From assembly GCF_042429765.1 (NCBI RefSeq), contig NZ_JBHLZU010000019.1, positions 62,001 through 126,000 on the forward strand: a stretch of 64,000 nucleotides of DNA, in the 5' to 3' direction. Position numbers and translations under genes: made by a program. Shown here one piece after another: positions 39,862 to 47,522 of the stretch. Position 1 is the stretch's first letter. Each line of letters opens with the position of its first letter. Source of the DNA: Allokutzneria oryzae (GTDB lineage: Bacteria > Actinomycetota > Actinomycetes > Mycobacteriales > Pseudonocardiaceae). Below the pieces are notes generated by a model. That model worked only from the letters and a program-made list of their open reading frames with translations. It ran no database searches and was not told the DNA's origin.

Positions 39862-39890
39862 TTGACTTCGCGTCGGACTTACCCCATAGT
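39862..39890 (+). promoter_or_regulatory. Promoter of the polycysteine leader and tRNA-Cys
   Basis: TTGACT (39862-39867) and CATAGT (39885-39890) are separated by 17 bp, a good sigma-70-type promoter. Transcription should start at about 39897-39898, exactly at the ATG of the short ORF, so the message would be leaderless. No comparable promoter is seen in the 27 bp between the terminator tail and the tRNA. Confidence 0.75.
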
Positions 39891-39897
39891 GGTTGGC

Positions 39898-39945
39898 ATG
39901 ACGCGCTACGACCTCGCCTGTTGTTGTTCCGGCTCTCCGCCGTGA
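39898..39945 (+). CDS. Leaderless polycysteine leader peptide (attenuator ORF)
   Basis: The short ORF encodes MTRYDLACCCSGSPP and a stop. Its ATG coincides with the predicted transcription start, so there is no 5' leader. The three consecutive Cys codons (39919-39927) are all TGT, the rarer Cys codon in a GC-rich genome. Leaderless ORFs with Cys runs are known in mycobacteria as cysteine-responsive attenuators of sulfur genes. The segment right after the Cys codons (39930-39937) can pair with 39965-39972, which includes the 5' arm of the following terminator. This would give an antiterminator whose availability depends on ribosome position. The downstream gene is tRNA-Cys. Confidence 0.75.
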   Translation: MTRYDLACCCSGSPP

Positions 39946-39967
39946 CCTCGGTGTGGTCACGCCTGGG

Positions 39968-40008
39968 AGCCGCCGGTCGAGCACTCGACGAGGCGGCTTT
40001 CTTTATTT
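39968..40008 (+). terminator. Intrinsic terminator between the leader ORF and tRNA-Cys
   Basis: AGCCGCC (39968-39974) pairs with GGCGGCT (39992-39998). An inner GTCGAG/CTCGAC stem extends the hairpin, and it is followed by TTCTTTATTT. This is the clearest rho-independent terminator in the window, unusual for this GC-rich genome. The five bases 39968-39972 of its 5' arm can instead pair with the leader ORF. It separates the promoter from the tRNA. Confidence 0.85.
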
Positions 40009-40035
40009 GTCGTACCCTTTTTCGCTGATTGTCAC

Positions 40036-40106
40036 GGCCAAGTGCCCGAGTGGTTAGGGAGCCGCCTGCAAAGCGGTCCACGCCGGTTCGATTCCGGTCT
40101 TGGCCT
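40036..40106 (+). tRNA. tRNA-Cys (anticodon GCA)
   Basis: The acceptor stem is GGCCAAG (40036-40042) with CTTGGCC (40099-40105), and the discriminator base is T, the Cys identity element. The anticodon loop CTGCAAA in a five-pair stem gives anticodon GCA. The T-arm has GGTTCGATTCC. The 3' CCA is not encoded, as usual in actinobacteria. It lies 27 bp after an intrinsic terminator tail, and the stop codon of the minus-strand TetR gene begins at its last base. The only good promoter upstream is the one of the polycysteine leader. Confidence 0.95.
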
Positions 40107-40693
40107 CAAAGAATCCCGTTGAGGATTGTCTCGACGAGCTCGTCCGCGAACTCCGGCGGCACCTCGGCGGGCGCGCCGTGCGGCCTGGGCAGCACGAGCT
40201 CGTGACAGGCACCGATGATCATCGTCGCCACGGTGCCCACGTTCGTCCCCTCGGCGATCCGGCCGAGGGCTCGCTCGGCGCCGAGGTAGTCGGCGATGTC
40301 CTCGCGCAGCCCACTGCCGCCGGTCGCCGGGTCGAGCAGCGCGGCGAACCGCTCCCGCACCCCCGGCTCCGACGGCAGTCCCGCGAATGCGGGCATGACC
40401 GCCTCGTGCAGCACGAGCGCCCGCGTGACGTAGGCGCGCAGGTTGGCCTCGACCGTCCCGGCCCCCGCCGGACCTGGACGGTCGCCGAGCCTCGCGTCGA
40501 CGGAGCGGAAGTGCGCGTACAGACCGAGGGCGACCAGTTCCTCCTTGCCGGCGAAGTGCTTGTAGAGCAGGCCGGTGGCGACTCCCGCCTCGCGGGCGAT
40601 CTCGCGCACCGTCAGTCCGGCGACACCACGCCGCGCCACCAGTCGTTCGGCTGCGGCGACCAGGTCCTCGCGGAGGTCTTCCCGTGGCGCCAC
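40106..40693 (-). CDS. TetR-family transcriptional regulator
   Basis: This 195-residue protein has a TetR N-terminal helix-turn-helix (LTVREIAREAGVATGLLYKH then FAGKEELVALG) and a C-terminal ligand domain with LLDPATGGSGLREDIADYL. It starts at GTG 40693, one base after the stop codon of the methyltransferase gene, so the two form an operon. The perfect 34-bp palindrome upstream of the methyltransferase (41545-41578) is the likely operator. Its 3' end touches the tRNA-Cys gene. Confidence 0.9.
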   Translation of the reverse strand: MAPREDLREDLVAAAERLVARRGVAGLTVREIAREAGVATGLLYKHFAGKEELVALGLYAHFRSVDARLGDRPGPAGAGTVEANLRAYVTRALVLHEAVMPAFAGLPSEPGVRERFAALLDPATGGSGLREDIADYLGAERALGRIAEGTNVGTVATMIIGACHELVLPRPHGAPAEVPPEFADELVETILNGIL

Positions 40694-40694
40694 G

Positions 40695-41531
40695 TCAGGA
40701 CCGCACCGCGGTGATCAGCCACGCCGCGCCGCGCAGCCGGACCGCGTCGGGCTCCTCGAAGGGCCGCAGCTGCTCGATGAGCTCCGCGCGGATCTTGGCG
40801 GCCGTGGGCTGGTCGACCTTGTCGAGCTGGAACCGCAGTGGCCCCCAGTCGCCGAGGAAGCCCGCCGCGTCGACCGCGTCGCGGCCCCACACCTGCTGGG
40901 CGTCAACGGCGGTCGCCGCGATGTCGGTGAACCCGGCGGCGGTGAACACCTCGTGGACGACGTCCGGGTCGGACAGTGACAGCGGTCCCGTTCCGGACTT
41001 GGCCGGATCCGGCGAAGCCGGGAGGTGCCGCTCGACCGCGGCGAGCACTCCGCTGAGGCCGGCGAGCTCGCGGATGACGAGCAGCGCCACCCTGCCGCCG
41101 GGCCGCAGTGCCCTGGCCACGTTGGTGAACGCGGCGACCGGGTCGGCGAAGAACATGACGCCGAACCGGCTGACCGCGACGTCGAACTCGGCGTCGCCGA
41201 GCGGGTGCACCTGAGCGTCGCCGTGGACGAAGCGCGCGTTGGCGACGCCCTCGGCGGCCGCGATGGCCTCGGCCCGCCGCAGCATCGGCGCGGAGAGGTC
41301 GACGCCGACCGCGTGCCCACCAGGAGCGCGCAGCGCGGCCAGCCTGGTGACCTGACCCGTTCCGCACCCGATGTCGAGCACGCGGTCGTGTTCGCCGATC
41401 GCCGCCGCCGTGAGCAGCGGGTCGTTGAACCCGCTGTTCACGGCGTTGTAGCGGTCGTGGTTGTCGGCCCAGTGATTGCCCTCGTAGCCGTTCCACGCCT
41501 CGGCCTGCTCGGTGTTGACCACTGTCTCCAT
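40695..41531 (-). CDS. Class I SAM-dependent methyltransferase (UbiE/Coq5-like)
   Basis: This 278-residue protein has an N-terminal AWNGYEGNHWADNHDRYNAV. Motif I is VLDIGCGTGQVTRLAA, then AVGVDLSAPMLRRAEAIA, GDAQVHPLGDAEFDVAVSRF and ALRPGGRVALLVI. The longer C-terminal part with DVVHEVFTAAGFTDIAAT follows the pattern of small-molecule C- or O-methyltransferases. It is cotranscribed with the TetR gene that follows; a 34-bp palindrome covers its promoter. The substrate is unknown, and modification of an antimicrobial or toxic compound sensed by the TetR protein is possible. Confidence 0.85.
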   Translation of the reverse strand: METVVNTEQAEAWNGYEGNHWADNHDRYNAVNSGFNDPLLTAAAIGEHDRVLDIGCGTGQVTRLAALRAPGGHAVGVDLSAPMLRRAEAIAAAEGVANARFVHGDAQVHPLGDAEFDVAVSRFGVMFFADPVAAFTNVARALRPGGRVALLVIRELAGLSGVLAAVERHLPASPDPAKSGTGPLSLSDPDVVHEVFTAAGFTDIAATAVDAQQVWGRDAVDAAGFLGDWGPLRFQLDKVDQPTAAKIRAELIEQLRPFEEPDAVRLRGAAWLITAVRS

Positions 41532-41544
41532 ACGTCACCCCTCG

Positions 41545-41578
41545 CCGTGAACACCTGTTCATGAACAGGTGTTCACGG
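41545..41578. promoter_or_regulatory. Perfect 34-bp palindrome, probable TetR operator
   Basis: CCGTGAACACCTGTTCA (41545-41561) is followed directly by its exact reverse complement (41562-41578). It contains the TGAACAnnTGTTCA-type half-site symmetry common for TetR-family repressors. It ends 13 bp from the methyltransferase start codon on one side and 67 bp from the acetyltransferase start on the other, so both genes may respond to the TetR protein at 40106. Confidence 0.8.
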
Positions 41579-41645
41579 TGGCACCGCACTGGTCCGGCTG
41601 TCAAATTCGGTCGCGGGCGCAGCAGCGCCGAGTCAGACTCGCGGG

Positions 41646-42134
41646 GTGTTGATCAGAGAGGCAGTCGACGGCGACTGGCAGGCCATCTGGCCGTTCCTGC
41701 ACGAGATCGTCTCGGCGGGCGAGACCTTCAGTTGGCCTCGGGACATCGACGAGGTCACCGCCCGCGAGATGTGGATGCCCAGCGCCACCAGCCGGACGGT
41801 CGTCGCCGTGGCCGACGACGGGACCGTGCTGGGCTCGGCCCGGATGTACGCCAACCACATGGGCCCTGCCTCGCACATCGCCAGTGCGAGCTTCATGGTG
41901 GACGCCCGGCACTCCCGGCGTGGCGTCGGAAGGGCGCTCGGCGAGGACATGCTCGCGTGGGCCAGGTCGGCGGGGTTCCGGGGTGTGCAGTTCAACGCCG
42001 TGGTGGAGAGCAACACCAGGGCGGTGGCGCTGTGGCGCTCACTCGGTTTCGAGATCATCGGCACCGTGCCGGAGGGCTTCCGGTCCCCCGCGCACGGCTA
42101 TGTCGGGCTGCACATCATGTACCGGAAGCTGTGA
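41646..42134 (+). CDS. GNAT-family N-acetyltransferase
   Basis: This 162-residue single-domain GNAT has IREAVDGDWQAIWPFLHEIV at the N-terminus, the acetyl-CoA-binding loop HSRRGVGRALGEDML (R/QxxGxG/A) and a C-terminal NTRAVALWRSLGFEIIGTVP. It resembles the phosphinothricin/L-amino-acid acetyltransferase group. It starts with GTG 41646. Its 3' end overlaps the convergent hydrolase gene by 20 bp. It lies beyond the TetR palindrome and could be coregulated. Confidence 0.86.
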   Translation: MLIREAVDGDWQAIWPFLHEIVSAGETFSWPRDIDEVTAREMWMPSATSRTVVAVADDGTVLGSARMYANHMGPASHIASASFMVDARHSRRGVGRALGEDMLAWARSAGFRGVQFNAVVESNTRAVALWRSLGFEIIGTVPEGFRSPAHGYVGLHIMYRKL

Positions 42135-42966
42135 AGCCCAGGACCTCCGGGATCTGGTGGGACAGGTCATGCCCCGCCTCCGGCAGGACCTGCACCATCG
42201 CGTGCGGAACGCTCTCGCGGAACCGCCGCGCGGTGGTGGCCGAGTCCATCATCGGGTCCTTGGCGCCGACCATGACGAACACCGGCATGCTCAGCCGCCG
42301 CAGCGCGTCGTCGTCGAAGGTGGGCAGCCCCGTCCGCGGCTTGAAGTGCTTGAAGATCAGCAGCACGAAGTCGCCGATCGTCGAGCTCCACTCGTTGACC
42401 GGGCCGCCGACGCCGATGGCCGAGGCCAGCGACTTGCGGCGTCCCAGCTCGCCGAGCAGCGAGTACGCGAGGAGCTTGACGACCAGCCCCTTCCGGAACT
42501 TCCCGACACCGCCGGGGACCAGCAGCGCCAGCCGGGACACCCGCTCCGGTCGCCGGGAGGCGTAGTCGATCGCCAGCCAGCCGCCGAGCGAGATCCCGAC
42601 CACGGCGACCGGCTCCTTCAGGCCGAGCCCCTGGAGCACGTCGTCCATCCAGAGCGCGTGCTCCTCCGTCCCCAGCTCCAGCCGGTTGGGCGCGCTGAGA
42701 CCGGGCTCGCCGACGACGTCGACGGCGTAGACGCGGTGGCGCTTCGCCAGCTCCTCGGCGTTCGGCAGCCACATCGCGGCGTTGCCGCCTGAGCCTTGTA
42801 GCGCCAGCAGCGGAGGCGCGTCCTCGGCGCCGAAGACCAGGACGAACGTCTCACCGAACCGGGTCGGGACGGTCACCCGCTCCGCGGGAACCGGCCACAT
42901 GTCGAGCAGCTCCTCGTACCGGCGCTGGACGGCCTCGCCGCCACCGGTCGTGCGGTAGATCCTCAT
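42115..42966 (-). CDS. Alpha/beta hydrolase (serine)
   Basis: This 283-residue alpha/beta hydrolase has LLALQGSGGNAAMWLPNAEE (oxyanion), VVGISLGGWLAIDYA (nucleophile elbow), VMVGAKDPMMD (acid) and LPEAGHDLSHQ (His). It fits the carboxylesterase YbfK/YpmR-like group. Its ATG shares a base with the stop codon of the upstream HTH gene (TGATG), so it is translationally coupled and probably controlled with it. Confidence 0.85.
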   Translation of the reverse strand: MRIYRTTGGGEAVQRRYEELLDMWPVPAERVTVPTRFGETFVLVFGAEDAPPLLALQGSGGNAAMWLPNAEELAKRHRVYAVDVVGEPGLSAPNRLELGTEEHALWMDDVLQGLGLKEPVAVVGISLGGWLAIDYASRRPERVSRLALLVPGGVGKFRKGLVVKLLAYSLLGELGRRKSLASAIGVGGPVNEWSSTIGDFVLLIFKHFKPRTGLPTFDDDALRRLSMPVFVMVGAKDPMMDSATTARRFRESVPHAMVQVLPEAGHDLSHQIPEVLGFTASGT

Positions 42967-43400
42967 CAGTCCCTCCCCACCAGCGCGTCCACCAGTTTGA
43001 TCACGTCGGCCGTCGCGTCGGGCGCACCGATCACGATGACCTTGAGGCTGGCGCGTTCCTCGTCGTAGGCGGTCTGCACGCGCAGCGGCCCGTCGCCGTC
43101 GCGGCTGCCGTTGAGCGAAGCCATCACCGCCGTCATCACGCGGTTCGCCGAGGCGGGGTCGATCGCGTCGACCTGCACGATGCTCGACACCTCGACGTAG
43201 CGGGTGCGCCGCGCCGACTCCGTCGGCGTGGACGGCACCGAGCCGCCGGTGAGCTCTTCCAGGTCAGCGCGGGTGATGCGGTACTGCTTGCCGATGCGGA
43301 CCGCCTTCAACCGCCCGTCGCGGACGTAGTTGCGGACGGTCCGCACGTGCAGGCCGAGCCGCTCCGCGACCTGCTCTACCGAGTACATCTCTTCCGTCAT
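42966..43400 (-). CDS. Excisionase-type HTH DNA-binding protein
   Basis: This 144-residue protein has an N-terminal winged helix of the excisionase/MerR-like HTH_17 type (YSVEQVAERLGLHVRTVRNY then DGRLKAVRIGKQYRITRADL). Its C-terminal half, about 80 residues (VEVSSIVQVDAIDPASANRV to KVIVIGAPDATADVIKLVDA), is probably a ligand or dimerisation domain. ATG 43400 fits the family start. A 13-bp dyad CCTCA-TGT-TGAGG just upstream (43414-43426) suggests autoregulation. It is the first gene of a two-gene operon with a hydrolase. Confidence 0.83.
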   Translation of the reverse strand: MTEEMYSVEQVAERLGLHVRTVRNYVRDGRLKAVRIGKQYRITRADLEELTGGSVPSTPTESARRTRYVEVSSIVQVDAIDPASANRVMTAVMASLNGSRDGDGPLRVQTAYDEERASLKVIVIGAPDATADVIKLVDALVGRD

Positions 43401-43413
43401 GTTCCCCAACGTA

Positions 43414-43426
43414 CCTCATGTTGAGG
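43414..43426. promoter_or_regulatory. Dyad upstream of the HTH gene
   Basis: CCTCA and TGAGG flank a TGT centre at 43414-43426, 14 bp upstream of the ATG of the excisionase-type regulator. It is the only clear dyad in the short gap to the carboxylesterase gene, so it is a candidate autoregulatory operator. Confidence 0.45.
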
Positions 43427-43450
43427 AAAATAGGGAGCGATAGGGAAGTT

Positions 43451-44902
43451 TTAGGTAAACCAGGTGCTCGACGGCCACGTCGCGTCGCCCCACGCGAGTC
43501 GTTCCGCGCGGCGCGGGTCGAACTGGAGCTCCGGGCTGTCGCCGAACACCATCACCGGCCGCTCGTCCGATGTGTACGCGCGCCAGCCGGTGATGCCGTT
43601 GTGGATGAACGACACCCACGCCTGGTGGATCTGCTTGCCGAGCTGGACGCGCTCTGGGTTCGGCGATCTCGGTGCGCGCATCCCCGGCAGCGGTTCCGGC
43701 ACGTCCCACGCCATCGCAGTCTCCGTGCCGTGCGCGCCGTCGAGCTCGCGCACCAGGCCCGGCGCGGCGACGTCCACGCGGTACCGGTAGACGAGGGCGG
43801 ACTGCGCCTGGGCGTCCGCGAGCCGCTGGGTCGGGATGCCGTAGCGCTCGTCCCCCATCGCCGCGACCATCGCCGCGACGTCGCTGGTCAGCCCACGACT
43901 GACCCGGTACGCCTTGAGCAGCGCCTCATACCCGTCCACACCGAGGATTCCGCCGATCACCTCCGGCGCGGGCGCGGTCACCTCCTCGGCCCCGAGCATC
44001 GCCGCGTACAGGCCCGCCTCGTTACCGTTGTTCCCGACGAGCAGCGGGACACCCGCGGCGCTGCCGGCGGCGATCAGCTCGATCGGGACGGCGGGCAGCA
44101 CCTCGGGGTGGATGGTCGGCCGCCACAGCCACAGCGCGTCCATCCCGGACTTGATCCGTTCCTGCGCGGCGATCACCTCCTCACCGGGGAGTGCGCGCGC
44201 GGCTTCGGCGTCGGCGCAGCCGAGCTCGGCGAGCAGCCTGCGGCCCAGCTCGGCACCGACCTCCGGCGCGGAGACGTGATCACCGCCACCGCTGCTGGAG
44301 ATGGCCTGGGCGAACATGCCCTTCGCCGCCGGGCTCGCCATGAGGTTGGCGACGCTCTTCGCCCCCGCGGACACGCCGTAGACGGTGACGCGGTCGGGAT
44401 CGCCCCCGAACGCCGCGATGTTCTCCCGCACCCAGCGCAGCGCGGCGACCTGGTCGAGCAACCCGCACACGCCGGAGTCCGGCTCGCCGTCCAGCTGGGC
44501 GAACCCGAGCGCGCCGAGCCGGTAGTTGATCGTGACGACCACGATCCCGGCTCTGGCGAACGCCGCGCCCTCGCCCATCTGCCGGGAGCTGCCGGTCTGG
44601 TAACCCCCGCCGTGCAGCCAGAACAGCACCGGCCTGCCTTCTCCGGGTGTCGCGGGTGCGCACACGTTGAGGTAGAGGCAGTCCTCGCTCGCCGCCTGCT
44701 TGCGCGCACCGGGCATGGTGGTCGGTTGCAGCGCCTGCGGCGCGAACTCGGTGGCGTCGCGAACCCCGTCCCAGCTCGGAGCGGGTTGTGGCGCCTTCCA
44801 CCTCAGCTCACCGACGGGCGGGCTCGCATAGGGGATACCGCGCCACACAACGTGATCGTCGTACTCAACCCCGCGCAACGCGCCCTGGCGCACAGTCACC
44901 AT
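43451..44902 (-). CDS. Type B carboxylesterase
   Basis: This 483-residue protein of the carboxylesterase/para-nitrobenzyl esterase family has WRGIPYASPPVGELRW, EDCLYLNVCAP, FWLHGGGYQTGS (oxyanion hole), and VTVYGVSAGAKSVANLM with the catalytic Ser, where the usual GESAGG reads GVSAGA. NGNEAGLY carries the acid region and GAHGTETAMAW a catalytic His. ATG 44902 is preferred over longer starts at 44908 (GTG) and 44935. It is divergent from the DUF4037 gene with only 42 bp between starts. Confidence 0.88.
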   Translation of the reverse strand: MVTVRQGALRGVEYDDHVVWRGIPYASPPVGELRWKAPQPAPSWDGVRDATEFAPQALQPTTMPGARKQAASEDCLYLNVCAPATPGEGRPVLFWLHGGGYQTGSSRQMGEGAAFARAGIVVVTINYRLGALGFAQLDGEPDSGVCGLLDQVAALRWVRENIAAFGGDPDRVTVYGVSAGAKSVANLMASPAAKGMFAQAISSSGGGDHVSAPEVGAELGRRLLAELGCADAEAARALPGEEVIAAQERIKSGMDALWLWRPTIHPEVLPAVPIELIAAGSAAGVPLLVGNNGNEAGLYAAMLGAEEVTAPAPEVIGGILGVDGYEALLKAYRVSRGLTSDVAAMVAAMGDERYGIPTQRLADAQAQSALVYRYRVDVAAPGLVRELDGAHGTETAMAWDVPEPLPGMRAPRSPNPERVQLGKQIHQAWVSFIHNGITGWRAYTSDERPVMVFGDSPELQFDPRRAERLAWGDATWPSSTWFT

Positions 44903-44944
44903 ATTCACGAGCGTAGGCCGCAGCAGGTGGACCATGATTCGGGC

Positions 44945-46012
44945 ATGTTCGTTCCCGGTCTCGACCTGTCACGGCGCTACTACCAGGACGTGGTGGAGCC
45001 GTTGCTGCGCAAGCACTTCGGGGAGCTGCCGCACACCGCCGCGCGAGTGGGCAGCGGGTCCGAGGTACTGGGGTTCGACACCGCGCGCTCCGCTGACCAC
45101 GAGTGGGGACCGCGCGTGCAACTGTTCCTCCAGCCTGCCGACACGGCGCGGCTCGCCTTGGACATCAGCGCGATGTTCTCGGCGGAGCTGCCCAAGTCGT
45201 TCCTCGGCTATCCCACTCACTTCGACAGCGATCAGATCGGCCGCATGCGGCTCACCGACGGCCCCGTGCGGCACCGCATCGAGGTCACCTCACTGGACGC
45301 CTGGTTCCACGAGCGGGTGGGGTTCGATCCACGCGGCTCGATCACGGTTGCCGACTGGCTGGCGGCTCCGACGCAGAGACTGCTTGAGACCACGGCGGGC
45401 GCTGTGTTCCACGACGGGCTGGGGGACTTCGAGGCGGCGCGGGCGAAACTGGAGTGGTACCCGGCCGACGTGTGGCGCTACGTCCTGGCCTGTCAGTGGC
45501 AGCGGATCTCGCAGGAAGAGGCGTTCGTCGGGCGGTGCGGCGAGGTCGGTGACGAGCTCGGGTCGGCTGTGGTCGCGGCGCGGCTGGTGCGCGATCTGAT
45601 GCGGCTCTGCCTGCTGATGGCGCGGCGGTACCCGCCGTACGACAAGTGGCTCGGCAGCGCGTTCGCGCGGCTGCCTGGTGATCTCGGTGGTGACCTGGCC
45701 GCCGCATTGGCCGCGACGGAGTGGCGGGAACGGGAGGCACACCTGGCTCGGGCGTATGAAGTGGTTGGGGCGCACCACAACCAGCTCGGGTTGACCGCAC
45801 GGGTGGACCCGAGCACCCGGAACTACCACGACCGGCCGTTCCAGGTGCTGCACGCCGAACGGTTCACCGCCGCGCTGGTCGAGTCGATCACCGACCCGGT
45901 CGTGCGCGGCCTGCCGGTGGTCGGTGCCGTCGACCAGTTCGTCGACAACACCGACGTGCTGGCTCATCCGGCTCGCTCGCACGCGGCGACCTCGGGAGTC
46001 GTCACCGGTTGA
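44945..46012 (+). CDS. DUF4037 protein with a nucleotidyltransferase-like start
   Basis: This 355-residue protein begins MFVPGLDLSRRYYQDVVEPLL and has RVGSGSEVLGFDTARSADHEWGPRV as spaced GS and D elements of a nucleotidyltransferase fold, the hallmark of DUF4037. The helical C-terminal part (YVLACQWQRISQEEAFVGR, RYPPYDKWLGSAFARLP) matches the rest of that family. Function is unknown; adenylyl or nucleotidyl transfer to a small molecule is possible. The stop codon at 46010-46012 lies inside the convergent MFS remnant. Confidence 0.8.
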   Translation: MFVPGLDLSRRYYQDVVEPLLRKHFGELPHTAARVGSGSEVLGFDTARSADHEWGPRVQLFLQPADTARLALDISAMFSAELPKSFLGYPTHFDSDQIGRMRLTDGPVRHRIEVTSLDAWFHERVGFDPRGSITVADWLAAPTQRLLETTAGAVFHDGLGDFEAARAKLEWYPADVWRYVLACQWQRISQEEAFVGRCGEVGDELGSAVVAARLVRDLMRLCLLMARRYPPYDKWLGSAFARLPGDLGGDLAAALAATEWREREAHLARAYEVVGAHHNQLGLTARVDPSTRNYHDRPFQVLHAERFTAALVESITDPVVRGLPVVGAVDQFVDNTDVLAHPARSHAATSGVVTG

Positions 46013-46310
46013 CGTCGTCTGGTCCCGGTCACCGTGACGACCGCGCCGACCAGCGGGACCCACAGCACCGTGTGGAAGCCGTCGAGCATCGAGCCCGAAC
46101 CGGTGGCCGCCGACAGCAGCTCGCTGGCCACCCCGTGCTCAGCCTCGTCGGCGCCTGGTCGCCTCGATCGTCAACAGCCCGTAGACCAGCGCGAACGCCA
46201 CTCCGAGCAGGAACATCAGACCGGGCCGACCGGCGGGAACAACGCGTACGCCAGCGCCGCGAGCGGCACCAGGACGAGATCGCGGCGGCGAGGTCCCGCT
46301 ACGACCGCGA
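46002..46310 (-). pseudogene. C-terminal remnant of an MFS transporter
   Basis: Three short minus-strand segments in different frames spell the end of an MFS drug-efflux-type protein: RRDLVLVPLAALAYALFP (about 46240-46300), GLMFLLGVAFALVYGLLTIE (about 46160-46220) and GFHTVLWVPLVGAVVTVTG, which ends at a stop codon at 46002. The spacing is shorter than in intact members and the frame changes twice. The gene is degenerate and lacks its first 300 or more codons, probably displaced when the integrase gene arrived. Confidence 0.6.
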
Positions 46311-46331
46311 CACCTCTCGTACGATCTGATC

Positions 46332-47522
46332 ATGAGCGAGCTGGTCCCGTTGCCGGAGGCGGTCCGCGTCGCGCTCAGCGAACGGCCGCGTAGCGTGCTG
46401 ATCGACACGGCCGCGCTCGCCCGGGTGCGCGAGCGCTTCGACGACACGCAGGCCCAGGCGCTGGGCAAGTACCTCGAAGAGTCCCAGTCCCCCAACACGC
46501 TGCGGGCGTACCGCTCCGACTGGATCGGCTGGGCGGCGTGGTGCGCGCGGGAGGGGCGCCAAGCCCTGCCGGCCGACCCGCTCGACCTCGCGGTGTTCCT
46601 CGCCGCCGCGGCCGAGGCGCGGACCGAGGACGGGGGCCGGTGGGCCTTCGCACCGTCCACATTGGAGCGCAAGGCCGCCGCCGTCGCCGCGGTGCACGCC
46701 GCGAACGGCCTGTCGTCCCCGACCCGCGCGGACGTGGTTCGCCTGACACTGCGCGGTATCCGGCGCAGCCGCCGCGCACAGCCGAAGCGGAAGCGCCCGG
46801 TGCTGTTGCACACGCTCACGGAGCTGTTGGCGCAGCTGCCCGAGCCGGGATGGCCGACGGAGCCCGCCCGCAGGCGCGACGCGCTGGTGCTGCTCGTCGG
46901 CTTCGCCGGGGCACTGCGCCGCAGCGAGCTGGCCACGATCTCGCTGGACGACGTGGACGTGCAGACCGATCCGGGCACCGGCGAACCCGTGCTGGTCATC
47001 CGGCTGCCCGTGACGAAGACCGACCCGACCGGTGCCCACCAGCAGCAGGTCGTGCTGCCGCGTGGACAACGCCCGGACACGTGCCCGGTCTGCGCGCACG
47101 TCGGGTGGACGGAGCTGCTGGAGTTCGCCACGCACGACGAGATGCGCACGCACGCGAGCGAGCACCGGGAGCAGCCGACGGTCCACCGCTGCCACAGCTT
47201 CCAGGGCACGGCGCTCAGCGACGGCACCGGTCGGCCGCTGTTCCCGTCGGTGAGCAAGCACGGGCGGATCGCCGCGACGGCGATGTCCGGACGGGCCGTC
47301 GCGGAGCTGGTCAAGCGGTACGCGTCGAAGGCTGGGCTGGACCCGGACCTGTTCTCCGGGCACTCGCTGCGCGCCGGGTTCGCCACGCAGGCCGCACTCG
47401 GCGGGGCCAGTGACCGGGAGATCATGCGACAGGGCCGGTGGACCAACCCGCGCACAGTGCACCGCTACATCCGAGTGGCGAACCCCTTGGAGGACAACGC
47501 GGTCACGAAGCTCGGCCTGTGA
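46332..47522 (+). CDS. Tyrosine recombinase (integrase) with an internal Cys/His insert
   Basis: This 396-residue protein has an N-terminal SAM-like core-binding domain with SPNTLRAYRSDWIGWAAWC. Its catalytic domain holds Arg196 in GALRRSEL, the HSLRAGF box (His344, Arg347), GRW and the nucleophile Tyr379 in VHRYIRVA. Between the two Arg boxes lies an unusual insert of about 37 residues (251-287) with CPVCAHVG, a His-rich middle and HRC, likely zinc-binding. No tRNA or excisionase gene is adjacent, so it is an orphan. It may belong to a lost element, or act on local sites such as the palindrome at 36.3 kb; the latter is speculation. Confidence 0.87.
   Translation: MSELVPLPEAVRVALSERPRSVLIDTAALARVRERFDDTQAQALGKYLEESQSPNTLRAYRSDWIGWAAWCAREGRQALPADPLDLAVFLAAAAEARTEDGGRWAFAPSTLERKAAAVAAVHAANGLSSPTRADVVRLTLRGIRRSRRAQPKRKRPVLLHTLTELLAQLPEPGWPTEPARRRDALVLLVGFAGALRRSELATISLDDVDVQTDPGTGEPVLVIRLPVTKTDPTGAHQQQVVLPRGQRPDTCPVCAHVGWTELLEFATHDEMRTHASEHREQPTVHRCHSFQGTALSDGTGRPLFPSVSKHGRIAATAMSGRAVAELVKRYASKAGLDPDLFSGHSLRAGFATQAALGGASDREIMRQGRWTNPRTVHRYIRVANPLEDNAVTKLGL

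Noticed and set aside
43451..46012. A single long plus-strand gene extending upstream of the DUF4037 start
   Set aside because: The upstream part is the antisense frame of the carboxylesterase gene, which has all catalytic motifs. The DUF4037 protein begins at 44945.
46332..47522. An integrated element with attL/attR around the integrase
   Set aside because: No direct repeats, tRNA or cargo boundaries could be found by eye on either side, so no element limits are claimed.
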